64,000 bases of DNA from Bifidobacterium aesculapii (GTDB lineage Bacteria; Actinomycetota; Actinomycetes; Actinomycetales; Bifidobacteriaceae). The notes beneath the pieces are model-generated. The model was not told the origin of the DNA. It saw only the letters and a program-made list of their open reading frames with translations, and did no database searches. Shown here piece by piece: positions 55,601-63,517 of the stretch. Location: contig NZ_BCFK01000037.1 in NCBI RefSeq assembly GCF_001417815.1, forward strand, positions 20,471 through 84,470, in the 5' to 3' direction. The position numbers and the translations under genes were made by a program. Within the stretch, counting starts at the first letter, position 1. Every line of letters begins with the position of its first letter.

Positions 55601-55926
55601 GCGTCAACGGTGAAATCGTCGGCGGAGGCGTCCGGCAGGGCGTTGATCGCATCCTGCGCCTTCTGCGCCTTATTGCTCAGCTGCGTGGCCTGCGCGGTCC
55701 GATTGCCGGCCGCAGCGGCGTTCGCATCGGTCGTACCGTCGGCGACGACGGTGGCCGCGTTGGAATCCTGTGCCGTGTCGGCGAGCGCGGTGCCTGCCGT
55801 GAAGCTCACGGAGCCCAGCATCACCAGGGACACTATGGCGGCTACCACACGGCCGGCTATGCCGCGTCCCTTCTTCGCCGCGAATCCGCGACGGGATTCA
55901 TCGTTCTGGTGTTCGTGCAACATCAT
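52645..55926 (-). CDS. Minor/tip pilin with isopeptide-linker domains
   Basis: A 1093-residue secreted protein with a long N-terminus (signal helix VVAAIVSLVMLGSVSFTAGTALA). An N-terminal helical part is followed by a thioester-domain-like region (AVYNTIYASGQDYTDSD), SpaA/Cna_B-like domains (GVQFKVYADEG, YYVKEVAVPAGY), an FctA/isopeptide-linker domain (PSVTKLLSGDAVLGKDESKT) and an E-box (YRLVETKAPSGY). It ends in VPSTGG, a helix and ARRKANLQ. It should cap the pilus or attach it to host ligands. First gene of the operon; ATG at 55926 or 55923. Confidence 0.88.
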   Translation of the reverse strand: MMLHEHQNDESRRGFAAKKGRGIAGRVVAAIVSLVMLGSVSFTAGTALADTAQDSNAATVVADGTTDANAAAAGNRTAQATQLSNKAQKAQDAINALPDASADDFTVDANNVGELNDQIAKVNAKVNALSTDEVQKLDTTRADVLIQKVNKYSHDWAIYAAQMVAENAPSSTKLPDGVSWADVRSYIDANFTGSKVFADAVYNTIYASGQDYTDSDKYGGYTPRTAADVIKYYGSGDASSEIRITNTLENNAVLRGILLLVRTKRLSIEDVGSWKSLGFIEDAYQEVSTKPFPADKDLGPAVSVDSIGITVLPKNPYQLNLTRTLGNIHYFQTTAYNDMPVAILRHSGSGNTEIAIDTTLTGRSADVDLGSVTAARNADNAIHPTEVEPSFTSSIDGSYSGTDRFTASGNSVVLSIPNSGQDGRYEERIGFQSIYGFYNNTVKTYTSLDYFYRADVTYLNTVKIESNDTVLSDLSFQKVDATTGKPIPGVQFKVYADEGGTQTAQQAVVKDGKVQLKQDGSIIMQDTGIYTTDSNGEITVPYMLAGKTYYVKEVAVPAGYQIDSKSKPVKVTANATVTEADVLNGEGKSAEVLKDKNTAVADDFKGILDWDVAWNKGKGNVTLTSGTQKITVNNGVYIKNSGNSVTLNDASVTGDGVQLLSGAPTYTMTDSDGTKGTFKTLQDAQDAINKLIAEKKLDADNAVITVNTGKRVYYAPGKNASETQVTNKKLPVYIQPSVTKLLSGDAVLGKDESKTFTFRLSGEGVDQTASVELKKTGKAASVGIAAFDMLKYDADALGMDANGQPVTDKTFTYKITEESGNDPDVTYNPDGVYYEMAVHVTALDGTTSDGYGYRAEVTVTKVATGQDGVEDKTQVFNRAFTSKETNGNSTDDKGNVTYQPKPGQVKTEDFQFENVLKPSFEFVKTDGDDYKFLLQGATFSLFRCNSESCPEGLVDWRNGSNVGPDKAWSMFATQTSGTNGKIEFSGLADGEYRLVETKAPSGYTLPAGQWRVIVKEGSIERPEAVADKDGNLPPAFHTDDKNGGLLGLGNNKHMSVPSTGGRGLIVFASLGGALLLAGVTVLTAEARRKANLQ

Positions 55927-56114
55927 GCGCTTCTTCGTCTTCCTCTTCTTTTCGACTGCGCTGACATCTTCTCTCTGTCAACTCTACTAGGAACCGTTCA
56001 TACTCCTTCCGTGTGACTCCTTTGGTACGACCCACGCATTCCTCGTGTAGTTTTTACAGTAGCATGACCAACTTGAGAACCGCTGCCTTCCGCTTGATAC
56101 CAAGGAAAACAGCA

Positions 56115-56125
56115 CCCCCCCCCCC
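56115..56125 (-). repeat. 11-base homopolymer (G tract on the pilus-coding strand)
   Basis: Eleven consecutive C on the plus strand, about 190 bases upstream of the minor pilin start and in the transcribed sense of the pilus operon as G11. None of the three frames downstream of it reaches the pilin frame, so it would act on promoter spacing or leader RNA, not by coding frameshift. The rest of 55927-56401 shows no supported gene. Confidence 0.75.
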
Positions 56126-56401
56126 GGAAAATCGAGTCAGCAGGCGCGACACGCCCACGAACGACGTCTCACCTATCGGACAACTACTGAAACGCTCAAG
56201 TGTCCGATTGTGTGACCGTAAACACTATCGCCGTCTCATTTCCGCGCCGTCAATCTTCGCCAACGCGGCATCCAACGCCACCGCAGCGGCGTTCAGCAAC
56301 GCCGTCCTGCCGGACGGTCATCTCCTGCGATGACCGTCATCTTCGGGTCGAGGGCAATACCGAAATCAGAGAACCGTCGGAAGTCCCGCGACGAACAGAA
56401 C

Positions 56402-56445
56402 CGACCTGCGGCCGATGCTACTCGAAAAGCATCGGCCGCAGGTCG
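56402..56445 (-). terminator. Terminator of the amino-acid permease gene
   Basis: An 18-bp perfect stem, CGACCTGCGGCCGATGCT and its complement, with an eight-base loop, 38 bases past the permease stop. Confidence 0.8.
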
Positions 56446-56482
56446 ATTCCGCGTCCACAGAACCAACACACCGCCGTACCCG

Positions 56483-58039
56483 CTACCGTTTCAGCGCAGC
56501 CCTGAGGTCGCGGTTCTGGAATCGCTCGTGCAGCAGACAGTAGCCGCCGAACGCCGCGAGCCACACCAGACCGGCGATCGCGGAACCGCGCGTATCGTCC
56601 GCGAGGAACAGCGTCGCGTACACGAACACGAAGAACACAATCGCGAACGTGTTCGTGAACCGGTAGGCGGGCATCACGAAACCGTCGCTGATGAAATCAG
56701 CCGAACGACGGTACTTCTGGTGCGCGATCATCGTGAGGATGTAGATGAAGATGATCACCGCGCTCGACGCGGACGAGAACAGCACGAACGCGCTCGACAT
56801 GCCCGGAATCGCGTTGATGATCGGCGACAGCAGGATCAGCGCGGCGGAAACGAGAATCGCGCGCGCCGGCACGTGGCGTTTCGACACGACGCCCACCTTG
56901 CCGAACACCGGGGAGTCCGATTCGTGCGCGAGCTGGTACAGGTGACGCCCAGCGGAGTACAGCAGCGAGTTCAGCGCGCTCGACGCGGCCGTGATCACCA
57001 CGAAGAACACGAGCGCAGCCGCCCAGTTCAATCCCGCGTACTGGAACACCATGATGAACGGCGAGGCGAACGAACCGTCCTTGTTCGGCGTGAACGACGT
57101 CCACGGCACGATCACCATGATCGCGACCAGCGCACCCACGTAGAAGATGAGCACGCGCACGATGATCTCGTTGACGGCTTTCGGCAGCACCTTGCGCGGA
57201 TTCTGCGTTTCGGACACGGTCACGCCCACGAATTCGATCATCTCGTATGCGAAGAACACCATCTGGAAGCTCATCAGGAACGCGAGCCAGCCGTTCGGCG
57301 CGAGCGAGAACCCGTTGAGGATGTTGTCGAAACCGGCGTGCCCGGCCGGGGAGACGCCGTCGCGGCCGGTGATCTGCACCGCGTCGTAATGGTAGCCGAT
57401 CACGACCATCACGACGGCGGTGGCGATCATCGCGCAGATCAGCGTGATCTTGATCATCGAGAACCAGAATTCGGCTTCGCCGAACGCCTTCACGGCAATC
57501 AGGTTGATGGTGACCAACGCGGCGAGGAAGCACAGTTCGATCAGCCACTTCCAATGCGACAGGTCCATGCCGAACGTGTCGAAGAACGTGATGAAATACG
57601 TGGAGACGGCGGTGATCTCACTCATGCCGATCAGCACGAGCACGATCCAATACGACCATCCGGCGAATTTGCCCCAGCCGTTGCCCAGATAGCGGGTGAT
57701 GAAGTTGATGAACGTGTGCTGGCTCGGATCGCGGTACATGAGTTCGCCGATCGCGCGCATCAGCATGAACATCACGATGCCGACGCCGATGTACACGAAG
57801 ATGATGCTCGGGCCCGTCAACGCGATCGACTTGCCGGAGCCCAGGAACAGGCCGGTGCCGATCGTGCCGCCGATCGCGATGAACTGCACGTGGCGATTGT
57901 TGAGGCCACGCGCCATTTCGTTGTTCTGGTCAAGCGATTCGACCGATTGGAGGGAAGTGGGGCCGGCATCGAGGCCGGTACTGTCGCCGGGCGCCGCAGT
58001 CACGCCCGTACCGCTGGTTTCATTCTTCACTTCAGACAT
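56483..58039 (-). CDS. APC-superfamily amino-acid permease (AAT family)
   Basis: A 518-residue 12-helix transporter. The first helix region LNNRHVQFIAIGGTIGTGLFLGSG is the AAT substrate-binding signature, and VSETQNPRKVLPKAVNEI and the GxG loops fit. It imports an amino acid with protons; the specific substrate cannot be set by sequence. It has a 55-residue polar N-terminal extension. Monocistronic with a strong terminator. Confidence 0.92.
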   Translation of the reverse strand: MSEVKNETSGTGVTAAPGDSTGLDAGPTSLQSVESLDQNNEMARGLNNRHVQFIAIGGTIGTGLFLGSGKSIALTGPSIIFVYIGVGIVMFMLMRAIGELMYRDPSQHTFINFITRYLGNGWGKFAGWSYWIVLVLIGMSEITAVSTYFITFFDTFGMDLSHWKWLIELCFLAALVTINLIAVKAFGEAEFWFSMIKITLICAMIATAVVMVVIGYHYDAVQITGRDGVSPAGHAGFDNILNGFSLAPNGWLAFLMSFQMVFFAYEMIEFVGVTVSETQNPRKVLPKAVNEIIVRVLIFYVGALVAIMVIVPWTSFTPNKDGSFASPFIMVFQYAGLNWAAALVFFVVITAASSALNSLLYSAGRHLYQLAHESDSPVFGKVGVVSKRHVPARAILVSAALILLSPIINAIPGMSSAFVLFSSASSAVIIFIYILTMIAHQKYRRSADFISDGFVMPAYRFTNTFAIVFFVFVYATLFLADDTRGSAIAGLVWLAAFGGYCLLHERFQNRDLRAALKR

Positions 58040-58102
58040 AGTGGGCGAGTTTACCGCCCGTTTGTTTCATCGACAAGAGTCGCCCGCAGCCGCGGTACGC
58101 CG

Positions 58103-58768
58103 TCACCCGACTGGACACTCTCCCGTTCCCCGTCGGGCAGTCTTCTCCCACACATCCTTGATGGCATCCATCAGCTCGAGCACCTCGGATGAGGGACGAT
58201 TCTCAGGATACGCCAGATTATCAGAGCGCAGCTTCGCGTCGGCTTCACGTGCCCGCCGGGATGCTTCGTGCAGTCCGTCCTTACGAAGCCCAGTCCACAA
58301 TGCCGCCCAAGGATTGTCGGCACCTTTCGAATAGGAAGGCCATACCTTCTTCAGTTCCGCATCGGTCTGTTTCGCCAAACATCCGACACGCATATAGTCC
58401 TCTAGATGCCAAATCAGCCAGACATCAAAGCAAGGGTTGGACAGTGCCACGTGAATGCCTAATCGCTCCGCCTCCTTCCGGGCGCGTACGACCTCACCGG
58501 TGTGCTCATCCCAATCGAACACAACCCATACCTGGTCCTGCTTCTCGACCGCTTCGATACCTCGCTTGGGATTGCCGGTAATGTAGTCTTTCGCCCTATC
58601 GACGATGGCCAGCGGGGACACCTCGTCCTGTACTGCCTTCACGGATATCCCCGCCAGTCGAAGCAGCTGGTTGACGGCTTGGAAGTAACCTCTCTCCGTT
58701 TGCCCCTCGCACACCAGTATGAATCGTGGCGGCACCTGGCGTTTGCCAACGCCCCTCTTCTTGCTCAT
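58103..58768 (-). CDS. RloB-like protein (AbiLii-like), partner of the upstream ATPase
   Basis: A 221-residue RloB-domain protein. FILVCEGQTERGYF at 17-29 carries Glu21, WVVFDWDEHT holds Asp85 and Asp87, and SNPCFDVWLIWHLEDY from 110 is the family signature; these resemble a Toprim-like metal site. It starts 35 bases after the ATPase stop. RloA/RloB pairs equal the lactococcal AbiL arrangement, an anti-phage abortive system. ATG at 58768 chosen (AAGGGAAA upstream). Confidence 0.85.
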   Translation of the reverse strand: MSKKRGVGKRQVPPRFILVCEGQTERGYFQAVNQLLRLAGISVKAVQDEVSPLAIVDRAKDYITGNPKRGIEAVEKQDQVWVVFDWDEHTGEVVRARKEAERLGIHVALSNPCFDVWLIWHLEDYMRVGCLAKQTDAELKKVWPSYSKGADNPWAALWTGLRKDGLHEASRRAREADAKLRSDNLAYPENRPSSEVLELMDAIKDVWEKTARRGTGECPVG

Positions 58769-58803
58769 GACCGTTTCCCTTACCGTCATCCCCGTCGTTC
58801 GGA

Positions 58804-60093
58804 CTATTCCCGTGGCGCTTCCCGCACGAGGTCTCCGAGAATCGGAGTCGCACCGAGACGTCCCTGAAGATACAGCTTCTCGATGTTCTCCTCGCTGCGC
58901 GGCGAGAAGTCAGTCAACGGATACAGCTGAGTGATACCGTCATTGCCCTTCTCAGTGAACCAGATCTGATCACGGTCAAGCAGAAAACCGAGACCACCCC
59001 AGTTCCCAAGCAAGGTGACATCATGGGAGGAGAACAGCAACTGCGCCCCGTTGGGGTTGGTGCTCTTCCGTTGGAAGAGCATGATGATCTCCTTCAGCAG
59101 CAATGGGTGCAGTCCGGTAATCTCGTCCAGCAGCAACAGCGTGCCGTTTTTCAGCGCCGAATAGATTCCGCCGGCGTATTCCCAGAGCTGTCGGGTGCCC
59201 AAGGACTCATAGTTCCACGGAATCTCCTCGGCCGTAAGAACACCGTCAACGATGGCTCGGTGCGAAAGCGTCGGTCGACGATTGGCCTTCATCAGACGCT
59301 GTTCGGCGTCGGCCAGCGACTCCGAATCATCGTCTTCGGCGAGCATCTTGACCAATTCCTGAGGGGGACGCTGCGACGGCGGTTTAATCCGAATACCCGA
59401 AACGCCCAAATCGGCGCTTCCCAGCAACTGGAGAACCCACTCGCAGAACTTCGGATCCTCGTCGAAAAGATTGACGGGGTCCGTGGATGAGTCCGCTGGG
59501 ATAAACCAGTGGTACGCGTCCATAAGCGGCTCGAAATTCTCCTTCGCCGCTTTGGACAGAAATAGCATGTTGTCACGGGTGGCGTCGATGATGGCTTTCT
59601 TCGATCCACGCAGTTTGGCCGACACCGTGATAGCGCTTTTCCCGTCCGCCACGCGACGAGAGAACAATGTGCGCACAGAACGACGCGTCGTATTCCGAAC
59701 GTGTTCGCCAAGCCATTCGGAAACGACTATTCCATCCTGCAGCGAGACCTCGTACTCGTATTCGTGCGCAGCCGTGGAGAAACGGATACGGAACGACGAC
59801 GGTGCCTCGCGTGACTTCTCGTCAAGTCTGAACGTCTGCACAGGCAGAGGTTTGCCCACTTCCCTGTCTGCGGATCCCAACACCAATGCCCGTACGTATT
59901 TCAAGGCGTCCAAGACGTTGGACTTGCCGGACGCATTGGCGCCGAACAAGACGACGACCGGAGTGAGGTCGCCACCGGCGGTGTCGCTTCCAAGATCGAG
60001 CCTGGATTCAGAACCATTGCCGGCACGTTGGAAGGTAAGAGCCTGCCGCTCCTTGATTGAACGGAAATTCTCCACTTCAAGTGAGAAGAACAT
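58804..60093 (-). CDS. AAA ATPase, RloA/AbiLi-like (OLD-type SMC ATPase)
   Basis: A 429-residue ABC/SMC-type ATPase starting MFFSLEVENFRSIKERQALT. Walker A is GANASGKSN (51-59), Walker B TLLLLDEITGLHP near 325 and the switch His is in SSHDVTLL. The domain order is that of AAA_15/AAA_21 defence ATPases. Its ribosome binding region is a G8 run. It is followed by an RloB-like gene, so the pair is a probable abortive-infection module. A longer in-frame start at 60141 crosses the G run. Confidence 0.85.
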   Translation of the reverse strand: MFFSLEVENFRSIKERQALTFQRAGNGSESRLDLGSDTAGGDLTPVVVLFGANASGKSNVLDALKYVRALVLGSADREVGKPLPVQTFRLDEKSREAPSSFRIRFSTAAHEYEYEVSLQDGIVVSEWLGEHVRNTTRRSVRTLFSRRVADGKSAITVSAKLRGSKKAIIDATRDNMLFLSKAAKENFEPLMDAYHWFIPADSSTDPVNLFDEDPKFCEWVLQLLGSADLGVSGIRIKPPSQRPPQELVKMLAEDDDSESLADAEQRLMKANRRPTLSHRAIVDGVLTAEEIPWNYESLGTRQLWEYAGGIYSALKNGTLLLLDEITGLHPLLLKEIIMLFQRKSTNPNGAQLLFSSHDVTLLGNWGGLGFLLDRDQIWFTEKGNDGITQLYPLTDFSPRSEENIEKLYLQGRLGATPILGDLVREAPRE

Positions 60094-60096
60094 ACG

Positions 60097-60104
60097 CCCC
60101 CCCC
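60097..60104 (-). repeat. 8-base G tract in the ribosome binding region of the defence ATPase
   Basis: On the minus strand AAA-GGGGGGGG-CGT precedes the ATG at 60093. Length change would alter Shine-Dalgarno spacing, or shift the frame of the longer start at 60141. Confidence 0.6.
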
Positions 60105-60375
60105 TTTCTGCAATATGCAGATTATCACTTAAGGCAATCAATGCAAAAAAATCTCATAAAATCATCTTATCGACGGCTCTATTGATTTCGAAGCTTTACA
60201 GTTCCGACAGACATCAGCCCGATTCCGTCCCACCCTTCGGTCGCCGAGCGGGCGGCTACGCTGTGGCGAGACCCGATGGCCGGGAGCTACACGCGGCATT
60301 GCCGACCCGCTTCGCAGGAAGCCGATACCTATCGACAACCGATTCGATTGCGCAACACATCACGTCACACATGCG

Positions 60376-60409
60376 ACGCGGCGCGGCACCGTGTGGAGCC
60401 GCGCCGCGC
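60376..60409 (-). terminator. Terminator of glf
   Basis: GCGGCGCGGC pairs with GCCGCGCCGC around ACCGTGTGGA, 27 bases after the glf stop. The rest of the spacer to 60093 shows no gene. Confidence 0.75.
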
Positions 60410-60435
60410 AGCGTCACCTCGCGCCGAGCGTCAAC

Positions 60436-61668
60436 TCACTTCGCGAGCAGCGGGGCGACCTGCTCCTCGTAGGCGGTGAGCGCGGTGTCGATCACGTTGT
60501 GCATGTCGTAGTACTTGTACGTGCCGAGACGACCACCGAACACGGTCTTCGGCTCGGCGGCGGCCTTCGCCTCGTACTGGGCGTACAGGGCCTTGTCCTC
60601 GTCCGTGTTGATCGGGTAGTACGGTTCGTCGCCGCGCTCGGCGAAGCGGGAGTACTCCTCCCACACGACCGTCTTGTCCGGATTCTGCTGTTCACGGCGC
60701 TCCGGGTTGAAATTCTTGAACTCGATGGCGCGGGTGTACGGCACGTCCGCGTCGGAGAAGTTCATCACCGGGCAGCCGAAGTGATCGCCCTCGTCGTAGC
60801 GGACTTCCTTGAAGTCCACGGTGCGCCACTTGAGGTCGCCGAGCTCGTAGTCGAAGTAGCGGTCCACCGGGCCCGTGTACACGACCGGCACGCCGGCCGC
60901 GCGCAGCGCCTTCTTGTTGTACGGCTGCGACTCGTCGAAGAAATCAACCCCGAGGGACACGGTGATGCGCGGATCGTCGATCATGCGCTCCATCCACTTG
61001 GTGTAGCCGTCCTTCGGCAGGCCTTCCCACGTGTCCTTGAAGTAGCGGTTATCGTAGTTGAAACGCACCGGCAGGCGCTTGATGATCGACGCAGGCAGCT
61101 CGCTCGGATCCGTCTGCCACTGCTTGCCCGTGTAGTTCTTGATGAACGCCTCGTACAGCGGGCGACCGATCAGCTGGATGCCCTTGTCGTTGAGGTTCTG
61201 CGGATCGGTGCCGGCCAGCTCGCCGGCCTGCTCCTCGATGACCTTGCGCGCCTCGGCCGGCGTGTACGCCTTGCCGAAGAACTGGTTGATGGTGCCGAGG
61301 TTGATGGGCAGCGGGTACACGACGCCGTCATGCGTGGCGTACACGCGGTGCACGTAGTCGGTGAACTCGGTGAAACGGTTCACGTAGTCCCACACGCGCT
61401 TGTTGGACGTGTGGAACAGGTGCGCGCCGTATTTGTGGATCTCCGCGCCGGTCTCCTCGTCGAAGTACGAGTACGCGTTGCCGCCGATGTGGTCGCGCAC
61501 GTCGATGATGTGCACGCGCGCGCCCGCATGCTCGACCGCCTGCTGCGCGACGGTCAGGCCGAACAGGCCCGCGCCGACAATCACCAGATCCGGGTACTGC
61601 ACGTCACCTCGCGCGTCACCCGCAGCGTCCTGCGTCTTGTCCTGCGTTTGCTCCACCACGTTCGCCAC
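60436..61668 (-). CDS. glf: UDP-galactopyranose mutase
   Basis: A 410-residue flavoenzyme. The FAD-binding fold is DLVIVGAGLFGLTVAQQA with HIIDVRDHIGGNAYSY; KYGAHLFHTSN and the C-terminal GRLGTYKYYDMHNVI are family signatures. It converts UDP-galactopyranose to UDP-galactofuranose for cell-surface polysaccharide. A 20-residue polar N-terminus precedes the fold. The truncated gene at the right edge might be part of the same surface-polymer locus, but this is a guess. Confidence 0.96.
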   Translation of the reverse strand: MANVVEQTQDKTQDAAGDARGDVQYPDLVIVGAGLFGLTVAQQAVEHAGARVHIIDVRDHIGGNAYSYFDEETGAEIHKYGAHLFHTSNKRVWDYVNRFTEFTDYVHRVYATHDGVVYPLPINLGTINQFFGKAYTPAEARKVIEEQAGELAGTDPQNLNDKGIQLIGRPLYEAFIKNYTGKQWQTDPSELPASIIKRLPVRFNYDNRYFKDTWEGLPKDGYTKWMERMIDDPRITVSLGVDFFDESQPYNKKALRAAGVPVVYTGPVDRYFDYELGDLKWRTVDFKEVRYDEGDHFGCPVMNFSDADVPYTRAIEFKNFNPERREQQNPDKTVVWEEYSRFAERGDEPYYPINTDEDKALYAQYEAKAAAEPKTVFGGRLGTYKYYDMHNVIDTALTAYEEQVAPLLAK

Positions 61669-61735
61669 GGTCTCAAACCTTTCATCGTTGATGTGCGATT
61701 ACCCGCACCATGCTAGCGGCAATCATGGAACTCCG

Positions 61736-63193
61736 TCACGCGCCGGCGGAAGGCAGCCGGTATCGCGTGGACGGCCCGCGGCCATCCCGCGCCAGCATCC
61801 CTCGTTCCACCATGTCCCTGATGATGGCGGCCGCAGTGGATTGCGACAGTCCCGTGACCTCCTGCACCTTGCGGCGTGTGACGCTCCCGTTCCCGCGCAC
61901 GTAGTCGAGAACGACGCGCTGCCGCTCCGCCGCGGCAGCACCGACATCAGGCACCGCCGCCACCGAGTCGGCCCCAGCCGATACCTCGGGCTTCGGCTCG
62001 AACACGCCCGGCCCAAACACCCCCGGCCCCAACATGCCCGTCATCGATGTCGCCTTCGTCCCCGATGTCGCCTTGCCCTCCTCACTCGACAAACGGCTGT
62101 AGCGATGATTCGGCAAGGTGAGCCGGAATGAGTGGTCGCTGATGTCGAATTCCGGCTTGACCGAATCATTGCGATAATCGCCCATGATGCGTCGCACACC
62201 GGTTCCGTAAGCCTCCACCAACCGCAACCGGTAGAAGATGTTCGCAAGTTTCGGGTTACGTTGGGAGGAGATGCCGTTCATCATATCCTCGCGGGTGAAT
62301 CGGTCCGGGAGCCCGCCGAGATTCAGGAATTCCATGCGGTCGTCGAATATGCTGATCAGCGACGGTCCGGACAGACCGTAGTCTCGGTGTACCAGCAGGT
62401 TCAGCAGCACTTCGCGCAGCACCAGCGGGGAGTAGTCGTATTCATCGACACGCCGCATGGATTGCCCGGTATGGGATTGCACGACGTTATGCCTGGCAAT
62501 GAATTCGCCGACCTGATCGAACTGCGTGAGCAGCGATCCGGAGAATTCCTGACGATTGACGAACACCTCCTTGCGGCCATCGGCGAATACCGCCGCTTTG
62601 ACCGATGCCGTGCATTGGTCCGAGAGCAACCAAGCAAGGTTCGTATACGTTCCGTCCGCGTCCAGCAGTCCCAGTGTGCGCTGTGACGATTCGGTGAATC
62701 CGATTCCAGCGTCCGCGAAGGCGCTGCGAGCTGCAGCGAACGTCAGATTCTGTTCCAGCGAGAGCGCGTCCTCAAAGGAGTCGCCGGCCGTCTGCCGGAT
62801 CATGTCCACGATTGCGGATTCGGATGCGGGTATCGAGGCGGCACCTGAACGGATGTACACTCCGGCGGAGCGGATGCCCTTATCCGCCAGATAGTACGGC
62901 CGGTGCGAGCCACGTTGCACGTGCACTGCGACGATGGGAACACCCTGAACGGTTTCCGGTTCGACCGAGACGAAACTCATCACATCAGGACGGATGCCAT
63001 CGGACACCGCCTGCGTGGCACGCCGCATGGTCTCGTCGGGATTGTCCAATCCCACCGCAGTGCCGTCATCATCAATGCCGATATAAATGACGCCGCCGTC
63101 CGTGTTCGCAAAGGCTACCGCCGAACGCTTCGCCCCATCGGTCCACGTCCGTTTGAACTCGGTGCGCAATCCTTCCATGAACGACATAGACAT
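61736..63193 (-). CDS. Schlafen/AlbA_2-domain ATP-binding regulator with winged-helix C-terminus
   Basis: A 485-residue protein. Residues 5-130 are an AlbA_2 domain (EFKRTW, FANTDGGVIYIGIDDDG, VHVQRGSHRPYYL). The middle has the C-terminal ATPase-like module of these regulators (LREVLLNLLVHRDY, FLNLGGLPDRFT, YGTGVRRIM). A Gly/Pro-rich linker leads to a winged helix (GSVTRRKVQEVTGLSQSTAAAIIRDMVERGML). GAGGT precedes the ATG at 63193. Such proteins act as transcription factors or in phage and stress defence. The leader carries many TAAGATA repeats. Confidence 0.85.
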   Translation of the reverse strand: MSMSFMEGLRTEFKRTWTDGAKRSAVAFANTDGGVIYIGIDDDGTAVGLDNPDETMRRATQAVSDGIRPDVMSFVSVEPETVQGVPIVAVHVQRGSHRPYYLADKGIRSAGVYIRSGAASIPASESAIVDMIRQTAGDSFEDALSLEQNLTFAAARSAFADAGIGFTESSQRTLGLLDADGTYTNLAWLLSDQCTASVKAAVFADGRKEVFVNRQEFSGSLLTQFDQVGEFIARHNVVQSHTGQSMRRVDEYDYSPLVLREVLLNLLVHRDYGLSGPSLISIFDDRMEFLNLGGLPDRFTREDMMNGISSQRNPKLANIFYRLRLVEAYGTGVRRIMGDYRNDSVKPEFDISDHSFRLTLPNHRYSRLSSEEGKATSGTKATSMTGMLGPGVFGPGVFEPKPEVSAGADSVAAVPDVGAAAAERQRVVLDYVRGNGSVTRRKVQEVTGLSQSTAAAIIRDMVERGMLARDGRGPSTRYRLPSAGA

Positions 63194-63244
63194 GGTGACC
63201 TCTTTCGCAGCATTGACGGTATCGCGCATCGCATCGATTATCGC

Positions 63245-63322
63245 GGTATCTATCTTACGGTTATCTTCTATCTTATCTTATCATCTTACAATTATCTTCC
63301 AATATCTTATTGTCTATCTTAC
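63245..63322 (-). promoter_or_regulatory. Iterated TAAGATA motifs in the leader of the Schlafen-type gene
   Basis: In about 80 AT-rich bases the plus strand contains ATCTT about nine times, six of them as ATCTTA; on the coding strand these are TAAGATA or GAAGATA direct repeats at short, uneven spacing. Likely multiple binding sites, perhaps for the protein's own winged helix. Confidence 0.55.
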
Positions 63323-63517
63323 GATCGCCTTTCCGACGGCAGCACCTCTTGCCGACCGTCCATCGAGGCGCCGCGCGCGTACAGACCGGCACGGTCGCGG
63401 CGAATCACGTCGACGCGATGACGAACGACCCGCGCATAGTGAACGAAAGGTAAATTCGTCCTGAACCTACGTTTACAATGTCCCGGAATGCCACCGGAGT
63501 AGGAATAGGTGTAGACA

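Noticed and set aside
56013..56333. Plus-strand gene across the C11 tract
   Set aside because: No ribosome site, no recognisable sequence, and it lies in the leader of the pilus operon.
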